Source of the DNA: Bacteroidota bacterium
GTDB taxonomy: Bacteria > Bacteroidota > Ignavibacteria > Kryptoniales > JAKASW01
Direction: 5' to 3'
Assembly: GCA_021789755.1 (NCBI GenBank)
Contig: JAJYJD010000094.1
Span: forward strand, 1-11,711
DNA length: 11,711 nucleotides
Positions 1 to 6,880 of this stretch are shown piece by piece. A program made the position numbers and the translations under genes. The notes beneath the pieces were generated by a model, which searched no databases, was not told the DNA's origin, and saw nothing but the letters and a program-made list of their open reading frames with translations. Positions within the stretch are counted from its first letter, which is position 1, and each line of letters begins with the position of its first letter.

Positions 1-116
1 AATGCAACTATCGAAGGCTCTCGCAGAACCACCCCTTTGTTACGCATCCAGATAAGTGTGTTCGCTGTCCCCAGGTCAATTGCCAGGTCGTTGGATAAGA
101 GTCCGAAGAATCCCAT
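1..116 (-). CDS. mreB: Rod shape-determining protein MreB, N-terminal 38 codons (runs off the left edge)
   Basis: MreB is the bacterial actin homologue that forms membrane-associated filaments and directs lateral cell-wall synthesis. Only the N-terminus is present. After the short lead MGFFGLLSND comes the actin-fold phosphate-1 loop DLGTANT (residues 14-20), then LIWMRNKGVVLREPSIVA, which is the usual MreB continuation (G-V-V-L-x-E-P-S). The ATG at 114-116 is chosen because it gives a normal N-terminus. A weak purine-rich site, GAAGAG, lies 7 bases upstream. The gene starts 12 bases after the purH stop on the same strand, so it is probably cotranscribed with purN-purH. A purine gene next to the mre cluster is, from memory, seen in Chlorobi/Ignavibacteria relatives. 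The identification is firm; the rest of the gene lies outside the window. Confidence 0.93.
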   Translation of the reverse strand, partial: MGFFGLLSNDLAIDLGTANTLIWMRNKGVVLREPSIVA

Positions 117-128
117 TACTATGCTCTT

Positions 129-1655
129 CTAGTGTTTAAAGTGTCTGAGTCCCGTGAATACCATTGAAATATTGAGCCGGTTCGCGGCCTCTACCGAATC
201 GGTGTCTCTCACTGAGCCTCCCGGCTGAATGATCGCGGTTGCACCGGCCTTCGCGATCTCCTCGACGCTGTCGGAAAACGGAAAGAACGCGTCCGATGCC
301 GCGACGCTTTCCCCCAGGCTCAATCCTGCGTCGGCCGCCTTCATCCGGGCCAGTTTCACCGAGTCGACCCGCGACATCTGTCCCGCCCCCGAACCGAGAG
401 TCGTCCGGTCCTTTGCGAACACGATGGCGTTCGATTTGACGTGCTTGCAAACCGCGTAGGCGAACTTCATATCCGCGAGTTCTTCGTCGGACGGCTTCCT
501 GTTGGTCACAACTCTAAGAGCGCTTTCGTTCACAACGACGTCGTCGGCTGTCTGCGCGAGAACGCCGCCGCACGAGGAACGCATCTGCACGCCGCCCGGC
601 AGCGGACTTCTGCTGACGACCAGTCTTCTGTCTTTCTTCTTCCTCAAAATCTCCAGCGCCCCGTCGGAGAAGCCGGGCGCAATTATGACCTCGAGGAAAA
701 TTTCATTCAGCCGTTCCGCAAACGCCGGTTCAATTTTTCCGTTGAGCGCAACTATGCCTCCGAAGGCACTCTTCAGATCTGCTTTCAGGGCGCGTGTGTA
801 TGCCTCTTGTATGTCGGCGGCAACCGCTGCCCCGCACGGGTTTGTGTGCTTTACGATTATCGCAGCCGGTTCGCTGAACTCCTGAAGCAGCCTCTGTGCA
901 GCGTCGATATCAACCAGGTTATTATATGAAAGCTCCTTGCCGTGAATCTTCTCGAAATACTTTCCGAAGTCACCATAAAATCCGGCCGACTGGTGCGGAT
1001 TCTCACCGTACCGCATATCCATCGTCTTTCGACCGGCAAACAACAGGCTGTCACTGAGCGATCCGCCCGAACCGAATTTATCTGTGAAAAAATTAGAGAT
1101 CGCGGCGTCGTAAAGCGCTACTTTTTCGAAAGCCGCGGCGGCAAGACGGGCAAGCAGATGACCGCCAATCTCGCCGTACCTTGTTATCTCGGATTTGACT
1201 TCTGCGTACTGAGACGGGTCGACTACGACGGCACAGCCTTCGTAATTTTTCGCAGCAGCTCTTATCAGCGATGGGCCGCCGATATCGATATTCTCGACGA
1301 TCTCTTCAAGGTCTGCTCCCGATGCGACGGTCTCTTCGAAACGGTACAAATTGACAACCACCATATCGAACGTCGACAGTCTCAGTTTTTCGAGTTGGTC
1401 CGTGTGGTCCTTGACGTTTCTTTTTGCGAGTATGCCCGCAAATATTGCCGGGTGAAGCGTCTTCACCCTTCCGTCCAGGATCTCCGGGAAGTTTGTGACC
1501 TCGCTGATGCTTTTGGCTTTCACGCCACCCGATTGAAGTGCCTTCAAAGTCCCGCCGGTACTGAATATTTCGGCGCCGGACTTCGCGAGAAAATCTGCAA
1601 ACTCGACAACTCCTGTCTTGTCCGTCACGCTGACCAATGCGCGTTTTATCTTCAC
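129..1655 (-). CDS. purH: Bifunctional AICAR formyltransferase / IMP cyclohydrolase PurH
   Basis: PurH performs the last two steps of de novo purine synthesis in the cytoplasm: formylation of AICAR with 10-formyl-THF, then cyclisation of FAICAR to IMP. The 508-residue product matches the usual length of about 510-530. The N-terminal MGS-like cyclohydrolase domain (about 1-195) has ALVSVTDKTG, FSTGGT, GRVKTLHP and DIGGPSLIRAAAKN. The transformylase domain (about 205-508) has MRYGENPHQ (214-222), KHTNPCG with catalytic Lys269-His270, SDAFFPF (454-460), QPGGSVRD (477-484) and the C-terminal TGLRHFKH. The start is GTG at 1653-1655, overlapping the purN stop as GTGA, so translation is likely coupled to purN. 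Both domains look intact, with no missing key residue. Identification is very secure. Confidence 0.97.
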   Translation of the reverse strand: MKIKRALVSVTDKTGVVEFADFLAKSGAEIFSTGGTLKALQSGGVKAKSISEVTNFPEILDGRVKTLHPAIFAGILAKRNVKDHTDQLEKLRLSTFDMVVVNLYRFEETVASGADLEEIVENIDIGGPSLIRAAAKNYEGCAVVVDPSQYAEVKSEITRYGEIGGHLLARLAAAAFEKVALYDAAISNFFTDKFGSGGSLSDSLLFAGRKTMDMRYGENPHQSAGFYGDFGKYFEKIHGKELSYNNLVDIDAAQRLLQEFSEPAAIIVKHTNPCGAAVAADIQEAYTRALKADLKSAFGGIVALNGKIEPAFAERLNEIFLEVIIAPGFSDGALEILRKKKDRRLVVSRSPLPGGVQMRSSCGGVLAQTADDVVVNESALRVVTNRKPSDEELADMKFAYAVCKHVKSNAIVFAKDRTTLGSGAGQMSRVDSVKLARMKAADAGLSLGESVAASDAFFPFSDSVEEIAKAGATAIIQPGGSVRDTDSVEAANRLNISMVFTGLRHFKH

Positions 1656-2284
1656 TTCTTGTCGGGCCCTTCCGGAGAAATAAAAACCTTTCTCCCTTCA
1701 ATCTTCACCCGGTTATTCTCAAAAAGTCTGATTGCCTCCGGAAGAAGTTCATATTCGAGCTGGTGGATCCTGGACGCGAGAGAATCCGGCGTATCCTCTC
1801 CGGATACCGGCACGCACTTCTGGAGTACGACCGGACCCCGGTCATATTCCGTGTCCACAAGATGGACGGTCGCACCGCTGATCTTGCAGCCATAATCCAG
1901 AACGGCTTGATGAACCCTCATTCCATACATTCCCTTTCCTCCGAAGGAAGGAAGAAGGGCGGGATGTACGTTGATAATTCGATTCGCATAGTCCTTCACC
2001 ACTACATCAGGAATCTTTTTGAGGAAGCCTGCCAGCACAATAAGGTCTATCTCAGTTTTCTTCAGAACTTCGAGCAACGCATCACCGAACTCTGCCTCGC
2101 CCGAATAATCTCTGGGGTCTGCAATTTTCGTGTGGATACCGGCACGTTCCGAGTTTTCGACGGCCTCGCAATCGCGGTCGGAAATGACGAGCTTTACTTC
2201 CGACCTTATAAACCCATCTTTGTTTTTTCTAATAATATTAAGAAGGTTTGTGCCTTTCCCGGACACGAAAACCGCAAGTCTCAT
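1652..2284 (-). CDS. purN: Phosphoribosylglycinamide formyltransferase PurN (GAR transformylase)
   Basis: PurN transfers a formyl group from 10-formyl-THF to GAR, the third step of purine synthesis. The 210-residue length is typical. It begins with the nucleotide-binding FVSGKGTN (6-13), followed by VISD and LAGFLKKI (84-91). The catalytic triad is visible as Asn105 and His107 in NVHPALLPSF and Asp144 in HLVDTEYDRGPVV. The ATG at 2282-2284 gives the canonical N-terminus. No Shine-Dalgarno sequence precedes it, and the best upstream promoter candidate would start RNA only about two bases before this ATG. The stop overlaps the purH GTG by 4 bases. It is probably the first gene of a purN-purH-mreB transcript. 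Identification is very secure. Confidence 0.96.
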   Translation of the reverse strand: MRLAVFVSGKGTNLLNIIRKNKDGFIRSEVKLVISDRDCEAVENSERAGIHTKIADPRDYSGEAEFGDALLEVLKKTEIDLIVLAGFLKKIPDVVVKDYANRIINVHPALLPSFGGKGMYGMRVHQAVLDYGCKISGATVHLVDTEYDRGPVVLQKCVPVSGEDTPDSLASRIHQLEYELLPEAIRLFENNRVKIEGRKVFISPEGPDKK

Positions 2285-2286
2285 TC

Positions 2287-2637
2287 ATGGAAAAGTTACA
2301 ATTCAAGTCGACAAATAGCAATTGCTTTCTTGGTGAAATCACCGTTTTTGCTGAAGTTAGCCCTCCTCAGTTGAGAAATGATTTGCAGCAAGTGATCGAC
2401 GCGGCCCACTTTTCTCCTATTGGCAAAACTCCGTTCAACTGTCGTCGTGACTTTGATTGGAAAGAAGGATCGGCCAAGCTCTCTGCCCCCGCACTCCGTA
2501 CTACCCCCGAGAATCCGGAATCCCTCCGTCTATCAGTGCTGATTGAGACTTTCCAAATTGGTCGACGATACCGTGCTTCGCCCGAGCTGCGAACACAACG
2601 CTGCGCCGTCATAGCCAATCCCGCCCGTTCGTTGTAA
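2287..2637 (+). CDS. Doubtful hypothetical ORF in the purN / ybbR divergent gap
   Basis: This 116-codon frame opens with ATG three bases from the purN start on the other strand and ends just before the ybbR promoter candidate. I do not recognise the product. It begins MEKLQFKSTNSNC and shows no signal peptide, membrane segment or known motif; a hydrophobic patch (LRLSVLIETFQI) lies near residue 80. Against a real gene: there is no ribosome-binding site, codon use differs from the neighbours (arginine mostly CGT, G+C at third positions near 50%), and the opposite strand is also open over much of the same interval. For it: about 350 bases without a stop, and the gap is otherwise unusually long in a tightly packed region. 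It could be a small lineage-specific gene, a decayed gene or chance. Confidence 0.25.
   Translation: MEKLQFKSTNSNCFLGEITVFAEVSPPQLRNDLQQVIDAAHFSPIGKTPFNCRRDFDWKEGSAKLSAPALRTTPENPESLRLSVLIETFQIGRRYRASPELRTQRCAVIANPARSL
2293..2321 (-). promoter_or_regulatory. Candidate promoter for purN-purH-mreB
   Basis: On the minus strand, TTGCTA (2316-2321) is separated by 17 bases from TAACTT (2293-2298). In the Bacteroidota form this reads TTG-N20-TAACTTTT, close to TTG-N20-TAnnTTTG. The -10 is weak by sigma-70 standards (3 of 6). Initiation would fall near 2286, almost at the purN ATG, implying a nearly leaderless message. That fits the lack of a ribosome-binding site but is only a prediction. Confidence 0.38.
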
Positions 2638-2660
2638 TTTCGCCGTTTCCACGGTATATT
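2632..2660 (+). promoter_or_regulatory. Candidate promoter for ybbR-hisG(-dus)
   Basis: TTGTAA (2632-2637) and TATATT (2655-2660) are separated by exactly 17 bases. The match is 4 of 6 to the -35 and 5 of 6 to the -10, and it also fits the Bacteroidota form TTG-N20-TATATTTT. Initiation is expected near 2667, giving a leader of about 88 bases before the ATG at 2755. The purine-rich AAAGGAG at 2665-2671 would then lie at the very 5' end of the RNA, too far from that ATG to act as its ribosome-binding site. Confidence 0.5.
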
Positions 2661-2754
2661 TTTCAAAGGAGTGATAGCTCTGAGTTCCGCCGACGAGTCT
2701 CCCCAACAAATAAGAACCGTATGCGGCAACCATTTTAGGCCAGATAGATTATAG

Positions 2755-3669
2755 ATGGAAAAGAAAACGCACGTAATTGTAGCCTCGGTAATTCTTTCAA
2801 TACTTGTCTGGTTATCGGTGTCGATGAACAACCAGTATTCGGTAGCAGTGCGCGTCCCCTTCAGGGTCAGCGACCTTCCGCCGGGCATCTCACTGGCCGG
2901 ACCGGTTCCGCAATCCATACTTGTGCGTGTGCGCGGGACGGGATGGCAGATCGCATCGTCGTATTTCTCGACGACTGCCAGCATCAACTTCGACGCTTCG
3001 GACCTGACAAAGAAGCGGTTCCTCATCACGAGCCGGGATCTTGGATATTCACTGGACGTGGGATCCTCGGCGGAGATCCTCGGGTTCGAACCCGACACGG
3101 TTTTGATAAGTGCCGATTCGACCATAACGAAGAAGGTGCCGGTGATCCCGGATATAGAAGTGATCCCGCGCGACGGGTTCATGGTTGTCGGTCCTCCAAC
3201 CGTGAGTCCTGATTCGGTAACGTTAACCGGTGCAAGGAAGCTGTTGAGCGGCATCGACAGCTGGACCACGCTGCCGCGCCAGTTCGAAAGGATGATAAAC
3301 GCCATCAAGGTGGCAATACCCCTATCGGACACGCTGAGCGGCATAGTCTCCGTCAACGCGAGCGAAGCAAATGTCAGGATAGATGTCGAGCAGGTCGCGG
3401 ACAACACCTATCGCGAAATACCGGTGAAGATAACCGACAATTTTGATTCGACGAGTATTCTTCTTCTTCCGTCTACCGTCGACGTGACAGTCCGGGGTGG
3501 GATCAATGATATGGCCAACGTGACCCCGGATTCCTTCAATGTAACGGTCAGCTATCATCAACTCTCCCATTCGACATCTACTCACATTCGTCCGACTGTC
3601 GAAGCGCCGGCGTATCTTCAGATCCTCAGCGTGAGACCCGATAGCATAGAATTCATCATTCGAAAGTAA
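2755..3669 (+). CDS. YbbR-domain membrane-anchored protein (CdaR-like)
   Basis: The product has 304 residues. It has a short basic N-terminus (MEKKTH), one hydrophobic anchor (about 7-24, VIVASVILSILVWLSVSM), then extracytoplasmic beta-rich repeats of the YbbR type at about 27-120, 127-215 and 218-304. Each carries the family pattern, for example VPFRVSDLPPG, SILVRVRG, VSPDSVTLTGA and LPSTVDVTVRG. In Firmicutes the YbbR protein CdaR binds and modulates the diadenylate cyclase CdaA, usually encoded next door. No cdaA is present here, so a role in c-di-AMP control is inference only. ATG at 2755 is the only sensible start, directly before the membrane segment; its Shine-Dalgarno site is poor. 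It heads a plus-strand group with hisG 51 bases downstream. The family call is good; the function is unproven. Confidence 0.85.
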   Translation: MEKKTHVIVASVILSILVWLSVSMNNQYSVAVRVPFRVSDLPPGISLAGPVPQSILVRVRGTGWQIASSYFSTTASINFDASDLTKKRFLITSRDLGYSLDVGSSAEILGFEPDTVLISADSTITKKVPVIPDIEVIPRDGFMVVGPPTVSPDSVTLTGARKLLSGIDSWTTLPRQFERMINAIKVAIPLSDTLSGIVSVNASEANVRIDVEQVADNTYREIPVKITDNFDSTSILLLPSTVDVTVRGGINDMANVTPDSFNVTVSYHQLSHSTSTHIRPTVEAPAYLQILSVRPDSIEFIIRK

Positions 3670-3706
3670 CGGCAAAAATCCGCCGGACCCTCAACATCAT
3701 TCAACC

Positions 3707-3711
3707 AGGAG
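3707..3711 (+). promoter_or_regulatory. Ribosome-binding site of hisG
   Basis: AGGAG lies 9 bases before the ATG at 3721. It is the clearest Shine-Dalgarno site among the plus-strand genes and fixes the hisG start. Confidence 0.7.
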
Positions 3712-3720
3712 CAGCATCCG

Positions 3721-4602
3721 ATGCCCAGCGATAAAATTTTGAAACTCGGCTTGCCGAAAGGAAGTCTGCAGGAATCCACTTTTGCGCTTTTCCAGAAAGC
3801 GGGATACGCCATTTCCGTTTCATCCAGAAGTTACTTCCCGAGCGTAGAGGATGAAGAATTGAAGATCATGCTCGTCAGGGCCCAGGAAATGGCCAGGTAC
3901 GTGGAGCTCGGAACTTTCGATGCCGGGCTTACCGGGAAAGATTGGATCATCGAGACAGACACCGACGTCGCCGAGATCGCCGAGCTGGTGTATGCAAAAC
4001 AAAGCATGCGCCCGGTCAGGTGGGTGCTCGCCGTGCAGGAAGACTCGCCGTTCAAGACTGTAGAGGATCTGAAGGGTAAGCGTATTTCCACTGAGGTCGT
4101 TAACATCACCAAGCAGTACCTTCAGAGGCACGGGGTCGAGGCGGCCGTGGAATTTTCATGGGGTGCTACGGAAGTCAAGGTCCCTGAACTCGCCGATGCC
4201 ATCGTAGAGGTGACCGAGACCGGCAGTTCTCTCCGCGCAAATCACCTGCGCATCATAGATACCGTTCTCCAGTCTTCCACAAGATTCATTGCCAATAAGG
4301 GATCTTACAAAGACCCGTGGAAGAAGGAGAAGATCGATACTATCGCCCTTCTTCTCAAAGCTGCAATCGCCGCAGAAGGCAAGGTCGGATTAAAGATGAA
4401 CATCAGGAAGTCGGATCTGCCCAAAGTTGTCGGCATCATTCCGGCGCTGCGGAAACCGACAGTCTCTCCGCTCTACGACGATGATTGGGTTGCAATTGAA
4501 ACGATAATCGAGGAGAGGATCGTCAGAATAATCGTCCCTGAGCTTAAGCGGAACGGCGCAGAAGGTATCATAGAGTATCCGCTCAACAAGATTGTGCCTT
4601 GA
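3721..4602 (+). CDS. hisG: ATP phosphoribosyltransferase HisG, long form
   Basis: HisG condenses ATP with PRPP to give phosphoribosyl-ATP, the first and feedback-controlled step of histidine synthesis. The 293 residues match the long, HisZ-independent form. The catalytic domains (about 1-215) show LKLGLPKGSLQ (7-17), the FDAGLTGKDW segment, and the PRPP-binding loop region ADAIVEVTETGSSLRAN. The C-terminal PII/ACT-like regulatory domain (about 220-293) contains LKMNIRKSDL, ALRKPTVSPL and GAEGIIEYPLNKI. Long-form enzymes bind histidine in this domain, so allosteric inhibition is expected. No other his gene is in the window; hisG follows a YbbR protein and precedes a tRNA-modifying enzyme. No attenuator or His-rich leader peptide was seen upstream. 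Identification is very secure. Confidence 0.96.
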   Translation: MPSDKILKLGLPKGSLQESTFALFQKAGYAISVSSRSYFPSVEDEELKIMLVRAQEMARYVELGTFDAGLTGKDWIIETDTDVAEIAELVYAKQSMRPVRWVLAVQEDSPFKTVEDLKGKRISTEVVNITKQYLQRHGVEAAVEFSWGATEVKVPELADAIVEVTETGSSLRANHLRIIDTVLQSSTRFIANKGSYKDPWKKEKIDTIALLLKAAIAAEGKVGLKMNIRKSDLPKVVGIIPALRKPTVSPLYDDDWVAIETIIEERIVRIIVPELKRNGAEGIIEYPLNKIVP

Positions 4603-4604
4603 CG

Positions 4605-4654
4605 TGACGGGTGGAATGACGGGATGATAGGGTAATGGATTCATGGGATATGGG
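4605..4654 (+). repeat. Degenerate G-rich short repeats after hisG
   Basis: Immediately after the hisG stop, the heptamer TGACGGG occurs twice, 12 bases apart (4605-4611, 4617-4623). Further GGG triplets follow at 4630, 4645 and 4652 in similar ATRGG contexts. It looks like a worn minisatellite. Spacing is irregular and no open frame runs through it. Confidence 0.4.
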
Positions 4655-4677
4655 AATAGCGGCACCACGGGACTTAC

Positions 4678-4702
4678 GGCCAATCGAATATAAGGATTGG
4701 CC
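4678..4702 (+). other. Perfect 8-bp stem-loop between hisG and dus
   Basis: GGCCAATC (4678-4685) and its exact complement GATTGGCC (4695-4702) flank a 9-base A/T-rich loop, GAATATAAG. A second palindrome, GTGTACAC, follows at 4704-4711. There is no T-run on either strand, so this is not a standard Rho-independent terminator. It lies 75 bases after hisG and 62 before dus. It could be an operator, an RNA-processing site or a worn repeat. The loop contains TATAAG, a -10-like hexamer, but no -35 is found at the right distance. Confidence 0.45.
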
Positions 4703-4764
4703 AGTGTACACAGCCATAAACCAAGAACTTTGCTTTTGTCCCCTTTCTCTGGCGAAATTGAAAC

Positions 4765-5772
4765 ATGAAGATTAAACTCGGCAAATACGAGCTGGAAAAC
4801 CCGGTCGCTCTGGCACCGATGGAAGACGTGACCGATCTCGGATTCCGTCTGATCTGCAAGGAGTTCGGTGCAGATATTGTTTACACCGAGTTCATAAGCT
4901 CCGAAGGGCTGATCCGTTCGGCAAGGAAGAGCCTGCAAAAGCTCATCACGAACGACAGGGAGAGGCCGGTCGGAATTCAGATATTCGGCGGCGATCCGAG
5001 CGTGATGTCGGAAGCCGCAAAGATGGCTGAGGATGCGGGGCCGGACTTCATCGATATCAATGCCGGGTGCTGGGTGCCGAAAGTCGCTCAGCGCGGTGCG
5101 GGCGCGGGTCTCCTGAAAGATCTCGTCCAGATGAGGGCGATCGTACATGCCGTGAAGACCGCGGTGTCGATCCCCGTCAGCCTTAAGACGCGGCTCGGCT
5201 GGGATTCAAACTCCATCACGATCTTCGAAGTTGCCAAGATATGCGCGGACGAGGAACTCGCCGCCCTTACGATACACGCACGGACGAGAGCACAGCACCA
5301 CGACGGTGAAGCGAACTGGGACTGGATAAAGCGCGTGAAAGAAACATCGGAGCTCCCGGTCATCGGTAACGGCGACATCAAGGCAGCGCAGGACGCGCTC
5401 GACATGTTCGAGTACACGAAATGCGACGGCGTGATGGTTGCCAGGGGCGCTATAACCAATCCGTGGATTTTCAGAGACATCAAAGCGCTGATAAAAGATG
5501 GGGCGCTCCCTTCCGCCCCGACCCTCGATGAACGCGCTGCCACCTGCTTGCGTCATCTTGAAATGGAGATAGAGATCAAAGGAGAACACCGCGGTGTGAT
5601 GGAATTCAGAAAATATTACCACGGATATTTTCACGGTATCAGGAACGGTTCCGCCCTGAGGTCGTTGCTTGTTAGACTGGAGACGTTTGAAGAAGTGAGG
5701 AATGCAATCAGCGAATTTGTTCGCGGACCTGCGGACGAGGTCACAACTCCCCCCACACTCACCAGCGCGTAG
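4765..5772 (+). CDS. dus: tRNA-dihydrouridine synthase (DusB-like)
   Basis: Dus enzymes use FMN and NADPH to reduce uridine to dihydrouridine in tRNA. The 335-residue protein is a TIM barrel followed by a helical tRNA-binding C-terminus. Visible features are the FMN-binding VALAPMEDVTD (14-24), YTEFISSEGLI, the active-site cysteine Cys102 in DINAGCWVPKV, Lys141 in SLKTRLGW, His171 in IHARTR, GNGDI (201-205) and MVARGAI (224-230). The usual proline after the catalytic Cys (GCPxKKV) is Trp here (GCWVPKV). The C-terminal FRKYYHGYFHG is typical. ATG at 4765 gives the normal N-terminus; no good Shine-Dalgarno is seen. The 162-base gap after hisG leaves open whether it has its own promoter. The family is secure; assignment to the DusB branch rests on resemblance. 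Confidence 0.92.
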   Translation: MKIKLGKYELENPVALAPMEDVTDLGFRLICKEFGADIVYTEFISSEGLIRSARKSLQKLITNDRERPVGIQIFGGDPSVMSEAAKMAEDAGPDFIDINAGCWVPKVAQRGAGAGLLKDLVQMRAIVHAVKTAVSIPVSLKTRLGWDSNSITIFEVAKICADEELAALTIHARTRAQHHDGEANWDWIKRVKETSELPVIGNGDIKAAQDALDMFEYTKCDGVMVARGAITNPWIFRDIKALIKDGALPSAPTLDERAATCLRHLEMEIEIKGEHRGVMEFRKYYHGYFHGIRNGSALRSLLVRLETFEEVRNAISEFVRGPADEVTTPPTLTSA

Positions 5773-5856
5773 TCAGCGGCGCTCCCGGTGCGCTTTGAGA
5801 GTTCTCTTCGTGAACTTTTCGATTAATTTCCGTATTCTGTTTTCCAGCCCAGCCAT
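5773..5856 (-). CDS. Possible 27-codon ORF downstream of the CYTH gene (low support)
   Basis: In the 96-base gap between the convergent dus and CYTH genes, the minus strand holds ATG (5854-5856) to TGA (5773-5775). It encodes a highly basic, amphipathic-looking peptide starting MAGLENRIRKLIEKF. It is in the same frame as the CYTH gene, separated from it only by that gene's TAG and four sense codons, so amber read-through would append 31 residues. There is no proper ribosome-binding site. An open stretch this short is expected often by chance. No bidirectional terminator is evident in this gap. Confidence 0.15.
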   Translation of the reverse strand: MAGLENRIRKLIEKFTKRTLKAHRERR

Positions 5857-5868
5857 TCCCGGTTCCGG

Positions 5869-6393
5869 CTAGGCTCTCATCATCAGGTCGCTGTAAGACT
5901 CGTTGATTTCTTTCCGGACAAAAGCTTCCGCGTAACCTTTCAGTTTTTCCAGAAGTGCAGCATCCGCCTCGTCATCCGCGGTCCCCGAAGTGTCTCCGCC
6001 GGAGACGACTTCAAACTCGATGAATGTGCCAAGCCCTTTGACATCGTCCAGATGTATCCTCGCGTTCTTCAGGAGGAGCAGCCTTCTTTCCTTTTCGACT
6101 ACCGTCCTTATCCCCAGCGCCTTCGCGAGGAACTCCTTCAGTGAAATATCCGGGACCTGAACGATGCTATACCTGCTTTCCATCTCTGCAGGTAGACTTT
6201 CGTCCCGCTCGTAAAAAATGAGTTCCGCTTCCCTTCCCTCTGTTTCTCTGAGCTTCAGTCTTCCGGCGGCGACGTTGAAATAAGTATCGCGTTGCCTGAG
6301 TGTGCCCTGGAATGCGGCCCCTTTCTCACGGAACATCTTCTCGGGACGATCGAGCTCCCCGACCTGCGCCTTGAACTCGAGGTTCTTCGGCAC
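5869..6393 (-). CDS. CYTH-domain protein (class IV adenylate cyclase-like)
   Basis: CYTH proteins are triphosphate-tunnel metalloenzymes: adenylate cyclases of the CyaB type, thiamine triphosphatases or polyphosphatases. The 174 residues form one complete CYTH domain. Visible elements are NLEFKA (4-9, a form of the N-terminal acidic-lysine motif), QRDTYF (34-39), GRLKLRE (44-50), AELIFYERD (57-64), VVEKERR (98-104), HLDDVKGLGTFIEFE (114-128) and the terminal SYSDLM (166-171). This pattern suits the class IV cyclase-like subgroup, but substrate cannot be fixed from sequence. The start is GTG (6391-6393), six bases after the greA stop, with AGGT overlapping that stop at suitable distance. It is therefore probably translationally coupled to greA and under the same leader control. 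Confidence 0.85.
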   Translation of the reverse strand: MPKNLEFKAQVGELDRPEKMFREKGAAFQGTLRQRDTYFNVAAGRLKLRETEGREAELIFYERDESLPAEMESRYSIVQVPDISLKEFLAKALGIRTVVEKERRLLLLKNARIHLDDVKGLGTFIEFEVVSGGDTSGTADDEADAALLEKLKGYAEAFVRKEINESYSDLMMRA

Positions 6394-6399
6394 AGCGTG

Positions 6400-6876
6400 T
6401 TACCTGCCGATTTGCAGAATCTTGTACTGCTTCATCCCTGCAGGTACTTTGACACTCACGACGTCGCCCACCACTTTCCCGAGCAGGCTTTTGCCTATCG
6501 GCGAATCGGTGGAAATCTTCCCCTTCACAATGTCCGCTTCTTCAGTGGACACGAGCTGGTACTCGATCTTTTTATTTGAAAGCATGTCAAGGAGCTGAAC
6601 CCTGCTGAAGATGTATACTTTATCTGTCCTGACCTCGGCTGGGTCGAGAACGCGGGTCCTTGTAAGCGTCTGTTCAAGCTGAGCGATGCGGAGTTCGAGC
6701 ATCTGCATCTCTTCCTTGGCGGCGTCGTACTCGGAATTTTCAGACAGGTCGCCGTGGGAGCGAGCTTCGGCGATTTTGCGCGCTGCTTCCTGCCTGCCGT
6801 GAGTCTTCATCTCCTTAAGCTGAGACTCCATCTCAATCAACTTTTCTTTTGTCAAATAGACAATGTTATTTGACAT
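6400..6876 (-). CDS. greA: Transcription elongation factor GreA
   Basis: GreA enters the RNA polymerase secondary channel and stimulates cleavage of backtracked transcripts. The 158 residues are the family length. The N-terminal coiled coil (about 10-75) carries the tip motif HGDLSENSEYDAAKEE, with Asp43 and Glu46 matching the catalytic acidic pair of the family. The FKBP-like C-terminal domain (about 80-158) contains VSTEEADIVKGKISTDSPIGKSLLGK. The ATG at 6874-6876 is fixed by a strong AGGAGG 5 bases upstream. A terminator-like hairpin sits directly before that site and a good promoter lies upstream of it, suggesting control by attenuation. It is followed closely by the CYTH gene. Identification is very secure. 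Confidence 0.97.
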   Translation of the reverse strand: MSNNIVYLTKEKLIEMESQLKEMKTHGRQEAARKIAEARSHGDLSENSEYDAAKEEMQMLELRIAQLEQTLTRTRVLDPAEVRTDKVYIFSRVQLLDMLSNKKIEYQLVSTEEADIVKGKISTDSPIGKSLLGKVVGDVVSVKVPAGMKQYKILQIGR

Positions 6877-6880
6877 CGGA

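Noticed and set aside
942..1895. Long plus-strand open frames opposite purH and purN
   Set aside because: Both opposite genes are complete with catalytic motifs. The plus-strand translations show no recognisable domain.
2671..2754. GTG-initiated 27-codon frame ending directly before the ybbR ATG
   Set aside because: AGGAG touches the GTG with no spacing, and the predicted RNA start is only a few bases upstream. No convincing leader peptide.
2367..3407. Long minus-strand open frame of 346 codons
   Set aside because: It runs antisense to the well-supported YbbR gene, has no family resemblance, and looks like a shadow of GC-biased coding sequence.
4609..4654. Possible G-quadruplex from five GGG triplets
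   Set aside because: Loops are irregular, and several exceed the usual 7-base limit, so a stable quadruplex is not supported.
5795..5830. Bidirectional terminator between dus and the CYTH gene
   Set aside because: The best pairing (GAGAGTTC with GAACTTTT) needs two G-U pairs and lacks a T-run on either strand.
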